Shown: positions 36,658-46,207 of the stretch, one piece after another
How the letters are laid out: every line of letters starts with the position of its first letter
How positions within the stretch are numbered: the first letter of the stretch is position 1
NCBI RefSeq assembly: GCF_010119235.1
Contig: NZ_JAAATZ010000001.1
Location: forward strand, 774,501 to 838,500
DNA length: 64,000 nucleotides
Direction: 5' to 3'
From: Flavobacterium phycosphaerae
GTDB taxonomy: Bacteria > Bacteroidota > Bacteroidia > Flavobacteriales > Flavobacteriaceae
Notes under the pieces: generated by a model
The model's database searches: none
Seen by the model: the letters and a program-made list of their open reading frames with translations, nothing else
What the model was told of the DNA's origin: nothing
Program-made: the position numbers and the translations under genes

Positions 36658-38505
36658 TTATTCTACTGTAACCGATTTGGCCAAATTTCTGGGTTGGTCA
36701 ACATTACATTCTCTCATAACCGCAATGTGATAAGATAACAATTGTAGCGGAATAGTTGTAATCAATGGTGACAAGGCATCTGAAGTTTCAGGGATTTCAA
36801 TTACGTGGTCAGCCAGTTCTTTTACTTGAACATCGCCTTTGGTTACCACAGCAATAATCTTTCCGCTTCTTGATTTAATTTCCTGAATGTTACTCACCAC
36901 TTTGTCATAATGCCCTTGTTTTGGAGCAATGACTACCACCGGCATTTGCTCATCAATTAAAGCAATCGGGCCATGTTTCATCTCGGCGGCAGGGTAACCC
37001 TCAGCATGGATGTATGATATCTCTTTTAATTTCAAAGCACCTTCTAAAGCTACCGGGAAATTATAGCCTCTGCCCAAGTAAAGACAGTTAGGCGCATCTT
37101 TAAATTTAGCGGCAATTTCTTTAGCCTTATCGTTACATTCCAATGCTTCACGAACTTTTTCAGGAATGACTTCCAACTCTTGTAAATACCTGTGGAAATC
37201 AGAATTAGAAAGGGTTCCTTTAGCTTTTGCCAAACGCAAGGCGATCATGGTTAATACCGTAATTTGTGTGGTAAATGCTTTGGTAGAAGCCACTCCAATT
37301 TCTGGTCCGGCATGAGTGTAGGCCCCGGCATGAGTTTCTCTTGAAATAGAAGAACCCACCACATTACAAACTCCGAATACGAAAGCGCCTTTTTCTTTAG
37401 CTAATTTAATAGCCGCCAAAGTATCAGCCGTTTCTCCGGATTGCGAGATAGCAATAACTACATCAGTTGGATTTATAATTGGATTTCTGTATCGGAATTC
37501 AGAAGCATATTCCACTTCAACCGGGATTCGGGTAAATTCTTCCATGATGTACTCTGCAACTAATCCGGCGTGCCATGAGGTTCCGCAGGCTACGATCAAT
37601 ATGCGTTGGGCATGAAGAAATTTTTCGAGATTATCTTCTACACCGGCCATTTGAATGATGCCACTGTTGGCGTGAAGTCTTCCTCTGTAAGTATCTTTGA
37701 TAACATTAGGCTGCTCATAAATTTCTTTAAGCATGAAATGATCATAGCCTCCTTTTTCAATTTGCTCCAAATTCATTTGAAGTTCCTGAATATATGGATC
37801 TACCAAAGAGTCATCTTTGATTTTTCTGATTTTTAACGGCTTGTGCAATCTTACGATGGCCATTTCTTCATCTTCTAAATAAATAGCATTAGAAGTATAT
37901 TCGATAAAAGGCGAAGCATCAGAAGCAATGAAAAATTCTCCTTCACCAACACCAATTGCTAACGGACTGCCTAGACGAGCTACTACAATTTCATCCGGGT
38001 TTTCTTTGTCGAAAACACAAATGGCGTAAGCACCTACTACTTGGTTTAATGCCACCTGAACGGCTTTCCCTAATTTAAGTTTTTCTTTTTTCTTAACTTC
38101 TTCAATAAGGTTAATCAATACTTCGGTATCAGTATCCGATGAAAAAGTATAACCTCTGTTGATCAATTCTTTCTTCAACGGCTCATAATTTTCGATGATT
38201 CCGTTGTGAATAATTACTAAGTTTCCTGAATTAGAAACATGAGGATGCGAGTTAATATCATTCGGAACACCGTGGGTAGCCCAGCGGGTATGTCCAATTC
38301 CAATAGTAGCCTTAGAGTCGGCAATATCTGAAGATTTTGCTTCAAGATCAGATACTTTTCCTTTGGTTTTGGCTATTTGAAGTTGGTTGCCATCACATAA
38401 CATGATACCGGCACTGTCATAACCTCTGTATTCTAATCTTTTTAGTCCTTTTATGATGATTGGGTACGCTTCTCTGTAGCCAATATATCCAACAATTCCA
38501 CACAT
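36658..38505 (-). CDS. glmS: glutamine--fructose-6-phosphate aminotransferase (isomerizing)
   Basis: Makes glucosamine-6-phosphate for peptidoglycan and LPS. The nucleophile Cys follows the start (MCGIVGYIG). The glutaminase domain shows RGYDSAGI, GHTRWATHG and HPHVSN. The two SIS domains include SQSGETADTLAAI and GRGYNFPVALEGALKLKEIS, and the C-terminus ends in NLAKSVTVE as in the family. The 615 residues are normal. It starts 12 bases after the corrected stop of DUF4270. No glmS ribozyme-like leader is visible, as expected in an internal operon position. Confidence 0.97.
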   Translation of the reverse strand: MCGIVGYIGYREAYPIIIKGLKRLEYRGYDSAGIMLCDGNQLQIAKTKGKVSDLEAKSSDIADSKATIGIGHTRWATHGVPNDINSHPHVSNSGNLVIIHNGIIENYEPLKKELINRGYTFSSDTDTEVLINLIEEVKKKEKLKLGKAVQVALNQVVGAYAICVFDKENPDEIVVARLGSPLAIGVGEGEFFIASDASPFIEYTSNAIYLEDEEMAIVRLHKPLKIRKIKDDSLVDPYIQELQMNLEQIEKGGYDHFMLKEIYEQPNVIKDTYRGRLHANSGIIQMAGVEDNLEKFLHAQRILIVACGTSWHAGLVAEYIMEEFTRIPVEVEYASEFRYRNPIINPTDVVIAISQSGETADTLAAIKLAKEKGAFVFGVCNVVGSSISRETHAGAYTHAGPEIGVASTKAFTTQITVLTMIALRLAKAKGTLSNSDFHRYLQELEVIPEKVREALECNDKAKEIAAKFKDAPNCLYLGRGYNFPVALEGALKLKEISYIHAEGYPAAEMKHGPIALIDEQMPVVVIAPKQGHYDKVVSNIQEIKSRSGKIIAVVTKGDVQVKELADHVIEIPETSDALSPLITTIPLQLLSYHIAVMRECNVDQPRNLAKSVTVE

Positions 38506-38517
38506 AATGTTACTTAA

Positions 38518-40373
38518 TTAGTTAGTACCAGTTTTTGGTTTTGTATAAATGATTTCTAATTTTAATCTTTTGCCATAATTAATATCTCCTTCCGGAATAT
38601 TTGTCCCGTAAAGGATAGTTCCCAATGGATTCATAACCGACATGCTAGGGATGTTTTTATATTAGTGCCGTCAACAATCGGTGGTTTTCTTTTGGTAAAA
38701 CCAAAACTATTAATATTTTCTGTAACCACTAATCCCAATTTGACATTGGTCGAATCTTTGGTTATCAGATTTCTGACATGACTCGTAATTCGCAACTTGT
38801 ATTTGCTGCCTTTGTTTATGGTGCCGTCAGCATTTTTTTGGACTAATTTTTTACCGTTTTGATCAAGCAGTATCCCTCCATAAATATACTTGCTAAGTTT
38901 AGAATAAGTACTGTTAGTAGTATAATCATTAGTATAATCCACCAGCATTTTATTGTTATTCAAATCGTATAAAAAAATACGGTTGGGCTCAAAAGCATTT
39001 TGCATGGACTGAGTGTCAACATTAAAAGTTAAGTTAGCTTCGTTGATTAGCCAATCGTTAGCTCTAATATTATCAATCTCATCTGAAACGCCATTCGGCC
39101 CGGTAAATACATACTTTGGATTGGTATCGCTAATGGCTAAATTCGGATTGTAGTCCGGATTAATCAAATACTTCTGATTGCTGGCACTAACCGCAAGATT
39201 TGGATTGTAATTAGGATTAAGCGCTAAGCCTTTCAAGTCGGTAGTGCTAAAAATATCAATAACCGCCATAGACCCTTGGCCACCTTTTAAATATAGCTTT
39301 TCTGCCCCAAGCGGATTAGTGTTATTTGCCGGATTAATGCCTGAAGCATAGGCCGGATTCAGATTTGAATTTTCCTGTAAACTGACTGCGTTGCCTTTTA
39401 AATTCAAAACATATGTTTTAGCAACACGTTCTACTTTATATTCATTTACATCGGTTGTTGCCGGATTGTCTACTGTAATTTTATCTTCTTTGTAATACAA
39501 TGTAATTTCTCCGGAGCCAAAATTCATCATCGCCATATTGCCTTCGTTGCCGGTACTAACCACCTGAAAATATAATCCTCTGAAATAATTTTTAAAGGTG
39601 GATTGACTGGAAAGATTAGCAGTTGGCGTGGAAATTATTTTATCCAAAAAGAACTGATTGTCTAAATGCAATCGCATTGATGGTGCTGATCTGGTATAAA
39701 CAGGTTCGTTATTTTCGTCCAACGTTTTGGTCTTATGTTCCTTTGGATTGAAAAAGAATTCAGAGTTTTCAACCGTGTTTGCAGCGTTATTCAATACTCC
39801 TGAAGCGAAATCAATATTGTTTCCAATAACATTATCGTCGGTGTAAAACAATTGATCTTCGGTAAATCCCTGATCCGGATCTAAATCTCTTAAATAGTAA
39901 TTCGACCGGTAAATATTCAACTTAAATTTCGACTCTGCTTTACCATAAATAGAATCCAACACATACGGTTTTACACCATCTGTTATAACTGCATTTGTAG
40001 GTACGTGACTAAAATAAGGAATATTTAAAACAACACTATCCATGCTTGGGAGCGCCACAAACTTTGTTGGGTCGGTATTGTTGAAAGTCGGAGAAGTGGT
40101 AGACAACGTAAGTTGCGTAACAAAGTCTGCTTTGGTAGTACCAAAAGCCGGATTTTCATAAATTCCGAGCGGATTGGTATTCAAACCGCTTGAGGCTACC
40201 GGCCCCAAATCCTGATTATGTGCTTTTATAGCTGGGTAACCATACTCAAAAACAAAGTGATCATCTCCCACAATATCAGTTCCCAATTCGTCATAATCTT
40301 TATCGCACGATGCAAAAAGAACAGTGATAAATCCCATGATTAAAATTGGGCGTAAAAATAAATTCTTATACAT
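38518..40373 (-). CDS. DUF4270 lipoprotein (one-base frameshift near its end)
   Basis: The protein starts at ATG 40373 (a longer frame begins at 40385) with a lipoprotein signal ending FASCDKD, Cys about residue 23. It then shows the DUF4270 pattern: an early [14 protein letters not shown] and long beta-rich stretches with surface-lipoprotein character. As written it stops at 38631, but GGG at 38648-38650 (CCC on the coding strand) appears to lack one base. Adding it restores [16 protein letters not shown] and continues to TAA 38518-38520, with a typical family ending [12 protein letters not shown] and 618 residues. Function is unknown. The gene sits between the starch-synthase-like gene (17 bases) and glmS (12 bases) in one operon. 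Confidence 0.85.
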
Positions 40374-40390
40374 ATGTAAATACAATTTTT

Positions 40391-41197
40391 TTAAGGAAGC
40401 ATATTTTTGTAAAACCCGGTGTAGGCTTCGGCAAATTTTTCTTTCGAGGCGAAAGGTAAAAAAGGTTTTCCTGAAGATTCTATATATTTTGTTAAACTTG
40501 GAGACACATTTTCGGAAGCGATAATCACCCCATCCGAATGGTTTACAGAAGCCAATATCAGGTTTTCATAGTTTGGAACTTCCAACTCTTTTATAGCGTC
40601 ATGCGGAATATTATCAAACTTAATTTTATTAATCATTTCCGAATCCAAAGTGCCATCAAATGACTGTCCGTAAATAGAGGTTACAATTTTAGTGTCTGAA
40701 AACAATGCCTCATCTTTGTAGTAATGTTTCATGTAGATAGGCAATAAACTGGCCATCCAACCGTGAACGTGTATAATATCGGGAACCCAATTTAATTTCT
40801 TAACCGTTTCCACCACGCCTTTGGCAAAAAAGATAGCTCTCTCGTCGTTATCAGGGTATAACACGCCGTCTTCATCACTAAAGGTGGCTTTTCTTTTGAA
40901 ATATTCGTCATTATCAATAAAGTAAACCTGTATGCGTTCTTTGGGAATAGAAGCCACTTTAATAATCAGCGGCATATCCAAATCATTTACTACTAAATTC
41001 ATTCCCGACAATCGGATAACTTCATGCAATTGGTGTCTTCTCTCGTTGATATTTCCATATCTTGGCATAAAAATTCTTATTTGTCCGCCCTGATCATTAA
41101 TCATTTTCGGAACATCATAAGACATTAAAGAAACCTCATTCTCAGCCAGATAAGGCACCACTTCAGATGATACATACAATATCCTCTTATCTTCCAT
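40391..41197 (-). CDS. glycogen/starch synthase-like protein, N-terminal domain only
   Basis: The 268 residues correspond to the N-terminal (GT5) Rossmann-like half of starch synthase. It contains [20 protein letters not shown], in place of the KTGGL found in active enzymes, then [17 protein letters not shown] and [19 protein letters not shown]. The C-terminal half that binds ADP-glucose is missing, and the Lys-Thr-Gly-Gly signature is not conserved, so ordinary glycogen synthase activity is doubtful. It leads the operon with DUF4270 and glmS. A link to amino-sugar or envelope glycan metabolism is suggested by context only. Confidence 0.8.
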   Translation of the reverse strand: MEDKRILYVSSEVVPYLAENEVSLMSYDVPKMINDQGGQIRIFMPRYGNINERRHQLHEVIRLSGMNLVVNDLDMPLIIKVASIPKERIQVYFIDNDEYFKRKATFSDEDGVLYPDNDERAIFFAKGVVETVKKLNWVPDIIHVHGWMASLLPIYMKHYYKDEALFSDTKIVTSIYGQSFDGTLDSEMINKIKFDNIPHDAIKELEVPNYENLILASVNHSDGVIIASENVSPSLTKYIESSGKPFLPFASKEKFAEAYTGFYKNMLP

Positions 41198-41235
41198 AAT
41201 CTATTTTACTTTATTTATTGGCAATAAAAAACAGG

Positions 41236-41243
41236 CAAAAGTA
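41236..41243 (-). promoter_or_regulatory. -7 element of the GT5-DUF4270-glmS operon
   Basis: The minus strand reads TACTTTTG, 38 bases before the ATG at 41197. No good -33 element was found. Confidence 0.45.
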
Positions 41244-41274
41244 CAAAAATTTATGCAGTTATTTATGAAAATAG

Positions 41275-41282
41275 TAAGTTTG
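41275..41282 (+). promoter_or_regulatory. -7 element of panC
   Basis: TAAGTTTG, an exact match, 21 bases before the ATG at 41304. It is divergent from the glmS operon promoter 31 bases away, so the two may influence each other. Confidence 0.5.
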
Positions 41283-41303
41283 CAACTCATTTACTGAAAG
41301 CCA

Positions 41304-42152
41304 ATGCTCATTTTTAACACTCAAAATGAATTAGTTTCTCACCTGACTTCTATTTCAAACGAAGCAACTTCCATTGGTTTTGTGCCCACGATGGGTGCTC
41401 TTCACGAAGGCCATCTTTCTTTGCTCAAAGAAGCCCTGCTTCACAACCCCGTGGTGGTGATTAGCATTTTTGTTAATCCGACACAGTTTAACAACGCCGA
41501 TGATTTAGCCAAATACCCGCGAACGCTTGAGGCCGATGTAGCGAAAATAAAAACCGTTTCCGATACCATTGTGGTTTACGCGCCAAGTGTAGATGATATT
41601 TATGAAGGCAAAACCGTTTCCGAGCATTTTGACTTTGACGGATTGGAACATCAGATGGAAGGTCAATTTCGTCCCGGTCATTTTGATGGTGTAGGTACCA
41701 TTGTAAAAAGACTGTTTGAAATTGTAAAACCCACCAACGCCTATTTTGGGGAAAAAGATTTTCAGCAATTGCAAATCGTCAAAAAAATGGTGGCCAAATT
41801 AAAACTACCAGTTAAAGTCATAGGCTGTCCTATTTTCAGAGAACCCAACGGTTTGGCCATGAGCTCTAGAAACGAAAGATTAACTACCGAAGAAAGAGCC
41901 GAAGCCGCCATTATTTTCAAAACATTATCCGAAGCCAAAATACGCTTTCATGTGCAATCAGCGGAAGAAGTAACCGAATTCGTAACCGAAATTTTTCAAA
42001 AAACAACCCCCTTTGAATTAGAGTATTTTACCATTGCCGACGAAGAAACGTTACTGCCTTGTACCACAAAAAACAACACCAAAAAATACCGTGCTTTTAT
42101 AGCCGTTTTTGTCAACAATGTCAGATTGATTGACACCATTTCACTAAATTAA
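41304..42152 (+). CDS. panC: pantothenate synthetase
   Basis: Joins pantoate and beta-alanine with ATP. The nucleotidyltransferase HxGH motif is HEGH at residues 34-37 ([13 protein letters not shown]). [19 protein letters not shown] and the KMSKS-like AMSSRNERL follow. The 282 residues are normal. It starts a six-gene plus-strand run, and panD, which supplies beta-alanine, follows 14 bases later. Confidence 0.97.
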   Translation: MLIFNTQNELVSHLTSISNEATSIGFVPTMGALHEGHLSLLKEALLHNPVVVISIFVNPTQFNNADDLAKYPRTLEADVAKIKTVSDTIVVYAPSVDDIYEGKTVSEHFDFDGLEHQMEGQFRPGHFDGVGTIVKRLFEIVKPTNAYFGEKDFQQLQIVKKMVAKLKLPVKVIGCPIFREPNGLAMSSRNERLTTEERAEAAIIFKTLSEAKIRFHVQSAEEVTEFVTEIFQKTTPFELEYFTIADEETLLPCTTKNNTKKYRAFIAVFVNNVRLIDTISLN

Positions 42153-42166
42153 TTTACCTTTGCCCC

Positions 42167-42517
42167 ATGCAAATTGAAGTAGTAAAATCTAAAATACACC
42201 GTGTAAAAGTAACGGGTGCCGACTTAAATTATATCGGCAGCATCACCATAGACGAAACCCTAATGGAAGCTTCCAATCTTATTGAAGGCGAAAAAGTATC
42301 TATCGTCAATGTCAACAATGGCGAACGTTTTGACACTTATGCCATCAAAGGCCCTAAAAATTCAGGTGAAATTACACTCAACGGTCCGGCCGCACGAAGA
42401 GTACACAAAGGCGATATCATCATTATCATGTCCTATGCGCTGATGGATTTTGAAGAAGCTAAAACCTTCAAACCTTGGTTGGTATTTCCGAATGAAAAAG
42501 ATAACTCCCTGACTTAA
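42167..42517 (+). CDS. panD: aspartate 1-decarboxylase (proenzyme)
   Basis: Makes beta-alanine for pantothenate. The self-cleavage site Gly24-Ser25 is present (YIGSITID), where Ser25 becomes the pyruvoyl cofactor. Also present are the catalytic-site Tyr-Ala in the segment after [11 protein letters not shown], and [12 protein letters not shown]. At 116 residues it is of normal length. It lies between panC and a membrane protein gene 4 bases downstream. Confidence 0.97.
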   Translation: MQIEVVKSKIHRVKVTGADLNYIGSITIDETLMEASNLIEGEKVSIVNVNNGERFDTYAIKGPKNSGEITLNGPAARRVHKGDIIIIMSYALMDFEEAKTFKPWLVFPNEKDNSLT

Positions 42518-42521
42518 TCTC

Positions 42522-43484
42522 TTGAAAAAACAAATCGGAAAATGGTTGTCAATTTTGGTACCGCTCCTCCTGGGGGTGGGCATTATTTGGTACCAATACA
42601 ACTCCTTCACCGAAGACCAAATCAATGAGATTAAAAGTTATTTCAAAAACGCAGATTACTTTTATATCTACCTGTCACTTGTTATTGCTTTGTTTGGCTT
42701 TTGGTCAAGAGCTTACCGCTGGAAATTCTCCTTAGAGCATTTGGGTTATGAAGCAAAATTTCACAACAATTTCATGGCCGTTTGCATTGCTTATCTGATG
42801 AACTTAACCGTACCGCGTTCGGGTGAAATTTCCAGAGCTTTGGTCTTAAAAAAATACGAAAAGATACCTTTTGACAAAGCCTTCGGAACCATCGTTGCCG
42901 AGAGAGTCGTTGATTTGCTTATCTTTTTCTTATTCGTTTTCATAGGCTTTATTGTTCAGTTTAATGTACTGAAAGCTTATGTGCTGGAAAAAATTCCCTA
43001 CGAAAAACTAATCCTTCTAATCGTTTTAGGCATAGTGGGCTTTATCGTTTTTATACTGATTTGGCTTTACTCCAACTGGAAAATTATCAGCACCTTAAAA
43101 GAAAAGTTTTCAGGCTTAATCGAGGGCATGACCAGCATCCTGAAAATGAAAAACAAATGGGCGTTTTTATTCCATTCCTTCTTCATTTGGTTCACTTATA
43201 TCTTGATGTTTTATGTGACCATTTTTGCTTTAAATGAAACCAGCAACATTGGTTTTGGCGCTGTGGTTATTGCTTTCATCTTTGGTAGTCTTACCATTGG
43301 TTTTACCAACAGTGGTTTCGGATTTTATCCATTGGTCATAGCCGAAATCTTCGTTTTATACCATGTCGATAAACCCGCCGGTATTGCTTTTGGTTGGTTG
43401 GTATGGACTTCACAAACCATCCTAATGGTTGCCTTGGGCGGATTATCGTTTTTATTCCTGCCTATTTTAAACAGAAATAAATAA
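42522..43484 (+). CDS. lysylphosphatidylglycerol synthase TM-region/UPF0104 membrane protein
   Basis: The 320-residue protein begins with TTG, 4 bases after panD, and has about eight TM segments. Family landmarks are RAYRWKFSLEHLG, NLTVPRSGEISRALVL and GTIVAERVVDLLIFF. It matches the MprF flippase-like domain without the aminoacyl-transferase part. It may move lipids across the inner membrane, but in this stand-alone form the substrate is unknown. Confidence 0.9.
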   Translation: MKKQIGKWLSILVPLLLGVGIIWYQYNSFTEDQINEIKSYFKNADYFYIYLSLVIALFGFWSRAYRWKFSLEHLGYEAKFHNNFMAVCIAYLMNLTVPRSGEISRALVLKKYEKIPFDKAFGTIVAERVVDLLIFFLFVFIGFIVQFNVLKAYVLEKIPYEKLILLIVLGIVGFIVFILIWLYSNWKIISTLKEKFSGLIEGMTSILKMKNKWAFLFHSFFIWFTYILMFYVTIFALNETSNIGFGAVVIAFIFGSLTIGFTNSGFGFYPLVIAEIFVLYHVDKPAGIAFGWLVWTSQTILMVALGGLSFLFLPILNRNK

Positions 43485-43540
43485 TTTTGTTATCTTGCTA
43501 GTCAATTTAGCAAATTTGCTGTTTAACCAAACCCTTACTC

Positions 43541-44830
43541 ATGAAAAAGCTTCTTTTATTAGTTATACTAATTGGCTCCAATAGTATTTTTTCTCAAAAA
43601 AGAATCACCGATACCATCACTTCCCAAAAATTAAATGAAGACCGTGAAATCACGATTGGTCTTCCGCCTTCCTACGAAAAAAACAGCAAACAAAGCTATC
43701 CTATTTTACTCTTACTTGACGGCGATTTTTTGTTTGATCCGTTTCAAGGCGCCTTAAGTTATGGCTACTATTGGGATGATTTACCGGAAGTAATTATAGT
43801 AGGCATCAGCCAAAATAAAAACAACGAACGCGAAGCCGATTGCGCCACCGAAGCCACTACCGGACTACCGGATGAGAAAGGGGAGAAATTCTTTGAATTC
43901 ATCGGCATGGAATTGATTCCGTATATCCAGAAAAACTTCAGAACCGCACCGTTTAAAATCGTAGCCGGTTTAGACACCACTGCCGGCTTTTTAAACTGCT
44001 ATTTATACAAAGACAATCCTGTTTTTGATGCTTATATCTCTATGAGTCCCGAACTTCCGGCCGGAATGGAAGAGCAAATTGCCGAACGCTTAGCCGCCAT
44101 TCAAAAACCAATTTTTTACTACCACTCTACCGCTGACGGGGATGTTAAAAAAATGCGAACTCGTATTCAGGCTATGGACGAAGAGATTAAAAAAGTAGTC
44201 AATCCAAAACTGAATTACCGCTATGAAGATTTCAAAGGCGCTTCGCATTACTCGATGGTTTTAAACTCGATTCCGAGTGCTTTGTACCAAATTTTTGCCG
44301 TGTACCAGCCGATTTCCATTACCGAATTTCAGGAAAAAATCGCCACATTGCCATCGGGTTATGTGGATTATTTGGTAAACAAATACGATATCCTTGAAAA
44401 GTCAATCGGATTAAAAGTGCAAATTCGTTTAAATGATTTTAAAGCTATTGAAGCCGCTATTATAAAAAATCAAGCATACAATGAGTTTGACCAACTGTCT
44501 CAGTTGGCACGCAAAGATTATCCGAAATCAATGTTGGCCGATTATGAAATGGCTCAGATGTATGAAAAGAAAGGCGATAATGCCCGAGCCGTTAAGTCCT
44601 ATTTAGCCGCTTTTCAAAAACAGGAAATTGGCGATTTGACTAAAGACATGATGATTGAAAGAGCCGATGTTTTAAAAGCCTCCTTGCCTAAAAAAGGGAA
44701 GAAAGGTAAAGAAGAGCCTGTGGTAGAAGAAACGCCTCCGGCAGAAACAACTGATGCTCCTCCGACAGACACGCCTCCAACGGATGCACCTCCTCCAACA
44801 GAAACCCCAACCGAAGAGAAAAAACCTTAA
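43541..44830 (+). CDS. esterase-D-like alpha/beta-hydrolase-fold protein, nucleophile apparently absent
   Basis: The 429-residue protein has a signal peptide (cleavage after IFSQ, residue 19) and an esterase-fold core: ITIGLPPSYE, YPILLLLDGDFLF, VIIVGISQN and a His in GASHYSMVL. The nucleophile elbow, normally GHSxGG, reads GLDTTAG at residues 143-149, with no Ser. A helical, TPR-like segment follows at about 310-385. The last 40 residues are a low-complexity Pro-Thr-Glu tail. It could be a non-catalytic binding protein, or the family may use another residue. It lies 2 bases upstream of radA in the pan operon. Confidence 0.82.
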   Translation: MKKLLLLVILIGSNSIFSQKRITDTITSQKLNEDREITIGLPPSYEKNSKQSYPILLLLDGDFLFDPFQGALSYGYYWDDLPEVIIVGISQNKNNEREADCATEATTGLPDEKGEKFFEFIGMELIPYIQKNFRTAPFKIVAGLDTTAGFLNCYLYKDNPVFDAYISMSPELPAGMEEQIAERLAAIQKPIFYYHSTADGDVKKMRTRIQAMDEEIKKVVNPKLNYRYEDFKGASHYSMVLNSIPSALYQIFAVYQPISITEFQEKIATLPSGYVDYLVNKYDILEKSIGLKVQIRLNDFKAIEAAIIKNQAYNEFDQLSQLARKDYPKSMLADYEMAQMYEKKGDNARAVKSYLAAFQKQEIGDLTKDMMIERADVLKASLPKKGKKGKEEPVVEETPPAETTDAPPTDTPPTDAPPPTETPTEEKKP

Positions 44831-44832
44831 GA

Positions 44833-46194
44833 ATGTCCAAAATTAAAACTACTTTTTTTTGTCAAAATTGTGGTGCTCAATACGCCAAATGGCAAGGGCA
44901 ATGTAATTCGTGCAAAGAATGGAATACCATTGCCGAAGAAATAATACAAAAAGAAGAAAAAGCCAGTTGGAAGCCTACTGCAACTGATTCTAAAAGAGTA
45001 TCCAAACCGCTCAAAATAAAAGAAATTGATTCCACTCAGGAAGTGCGAATGGATACCACTGACGGCGAATTGAATCGTGTCCTTGGCGGTGGTATCGTTC
45101 CGGGGTCATTAATCCTTTTAGGTGGCGAACCCGGCATTGGAAAAAGTACCTTGCTGTTGCAGATTTCTTTAAAATTACCATATAAAACGTTGTATGTTTC
45201 GGGCGAGGAAAGTCAGAAGCAAATCAAAATGCGCGCGGAACGGATTAATCCCAACAGTGAAAATTGTTTAATCCTGACTGAAACCAAAACGCAAAATATC
45301 TTTCGACACATTGTTGAAACCGAACCCGATATTGTCATCATCGACTCCATCCAAACGCTACATACCGATTATATTGAATCGACTGCCGGCAGTATTTCTC
45401 AAATTCGGGAAACTACGGCTGAACTGATCAAATTTGCCAAAGAAACCAATATTCCGGTTATTCTTATCGGGCATATTACCAAAGACGGCAACATCGCCGG
45501 ACCCAAAATTTTGGAACACATGGTAGATACCGTTTTGCAATTTGAAGGCGACCGAAATCATGTGTACCGTATCCTCCGTTCGCTCAAAAACCGTTTTGGT
45601 TCAACGGCTGAATTGGGCATTTATGAAATGCAAGGCTCGGGCTTGCGCGAAGTGTCCAACCCCTCCGAGATTTTAATTTCCCACCGAGAAGAAGAACTTT
45701 CCGGAACCGCTATTGCCTCTACGCTGGAAGGCATGCGTCCGTTGATGATAGAAATTCAAGCCTTGGTTTCAACCGCCGTTTACGGAACGCCGCAACGCAG
45801 TACCACAGGCTATAATGCCAAACGCTTAAATATGATTTTGGCTGTATTGGAAAAACGTGCCGGCTTCCGTCTCGGAACCAAAGATGTTTTTCTGAACGTT
45901 ACCGGTGGCATCTCCGTTGATGACCCGGCTATTGATTTGGCTGTGGTGGCCGCTATTTTGTCTTCCAACGAAGATATTGCGGTGGGTAAAGATGTATGTT
46001 TTGCCGGCGAAGTGGGGCTTTCGGGCGAAATCCGTCCGGTGAATCGGGTAGAACAACGCATTCAGGAAGCTGAAAAATTAGGATTTGCCACTATCTTTGT
46101 TTCTAAGTACAACAAGATTGCTATCAAAAATCCGTTAATCAAAATCGTTTTGGTTTCCAAAATTGAAGAAGTAGTCGAGCAGTTGTTTGGATAA
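44833..46194 (+). CDS. radA: DNA repair protein RadA
   Basis: RecA-like ATPase that helps branch migration in recombination. A zinc finger at residues 10-27 (CQNC...CNSC) is followed by the Walker A GEPGIGKST near residue 100. The RadA-specific KNRFG motif (SLKNRFGSTAELG) and a C-terminal Lon-protease-like domain with DPAIDLAVVAAILSS are present. The 453 residues match the family. It shares a run with pan genes and overlaps the upstream end of the transglycosylase frame. Confidence 0.97.
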   Translation: MSKIKTTFFCQNCGAQYAKWQGQCNSCKEWNTIAEEIIQKEEKASWKPTATDSKRVSKPLKIKEIDSTQEVRMDTTDGELNRVLGGGIVPGSLILLGGEPGIGKSTLLLQISLKLPYKTLYVSGEESQKQIKMRAERINPNSENCLILTETKTQNIFRHIVETEPDIVIIDSIQTLHTDYIESTAGSISQIRETTAELIKFAKETNIPVILIGHITKDGNIAGPKILEHMVDTVLQFEGDRNHVYRILRSLKNRFGSTAELGIYEMQGSGLREVSNPSEILISHREEELSGTAIASTLEGMRPLMIEIQALVSTAVYGTPQRSTTGYNAKRLNMILAVLEKRAGFRLGTKDVFLNVTGGISVDDPAIDLAVVAAILSSNEDIAVGKDVCFAGEVGLSGEIRPVNRVEQRIQEAEKLGFATIFVSKYNKIAIKNPLIKIVLVSKIEEVVEQLFG

Positions 46195-46207
46195 TCCATT
46201 GGTAAAA

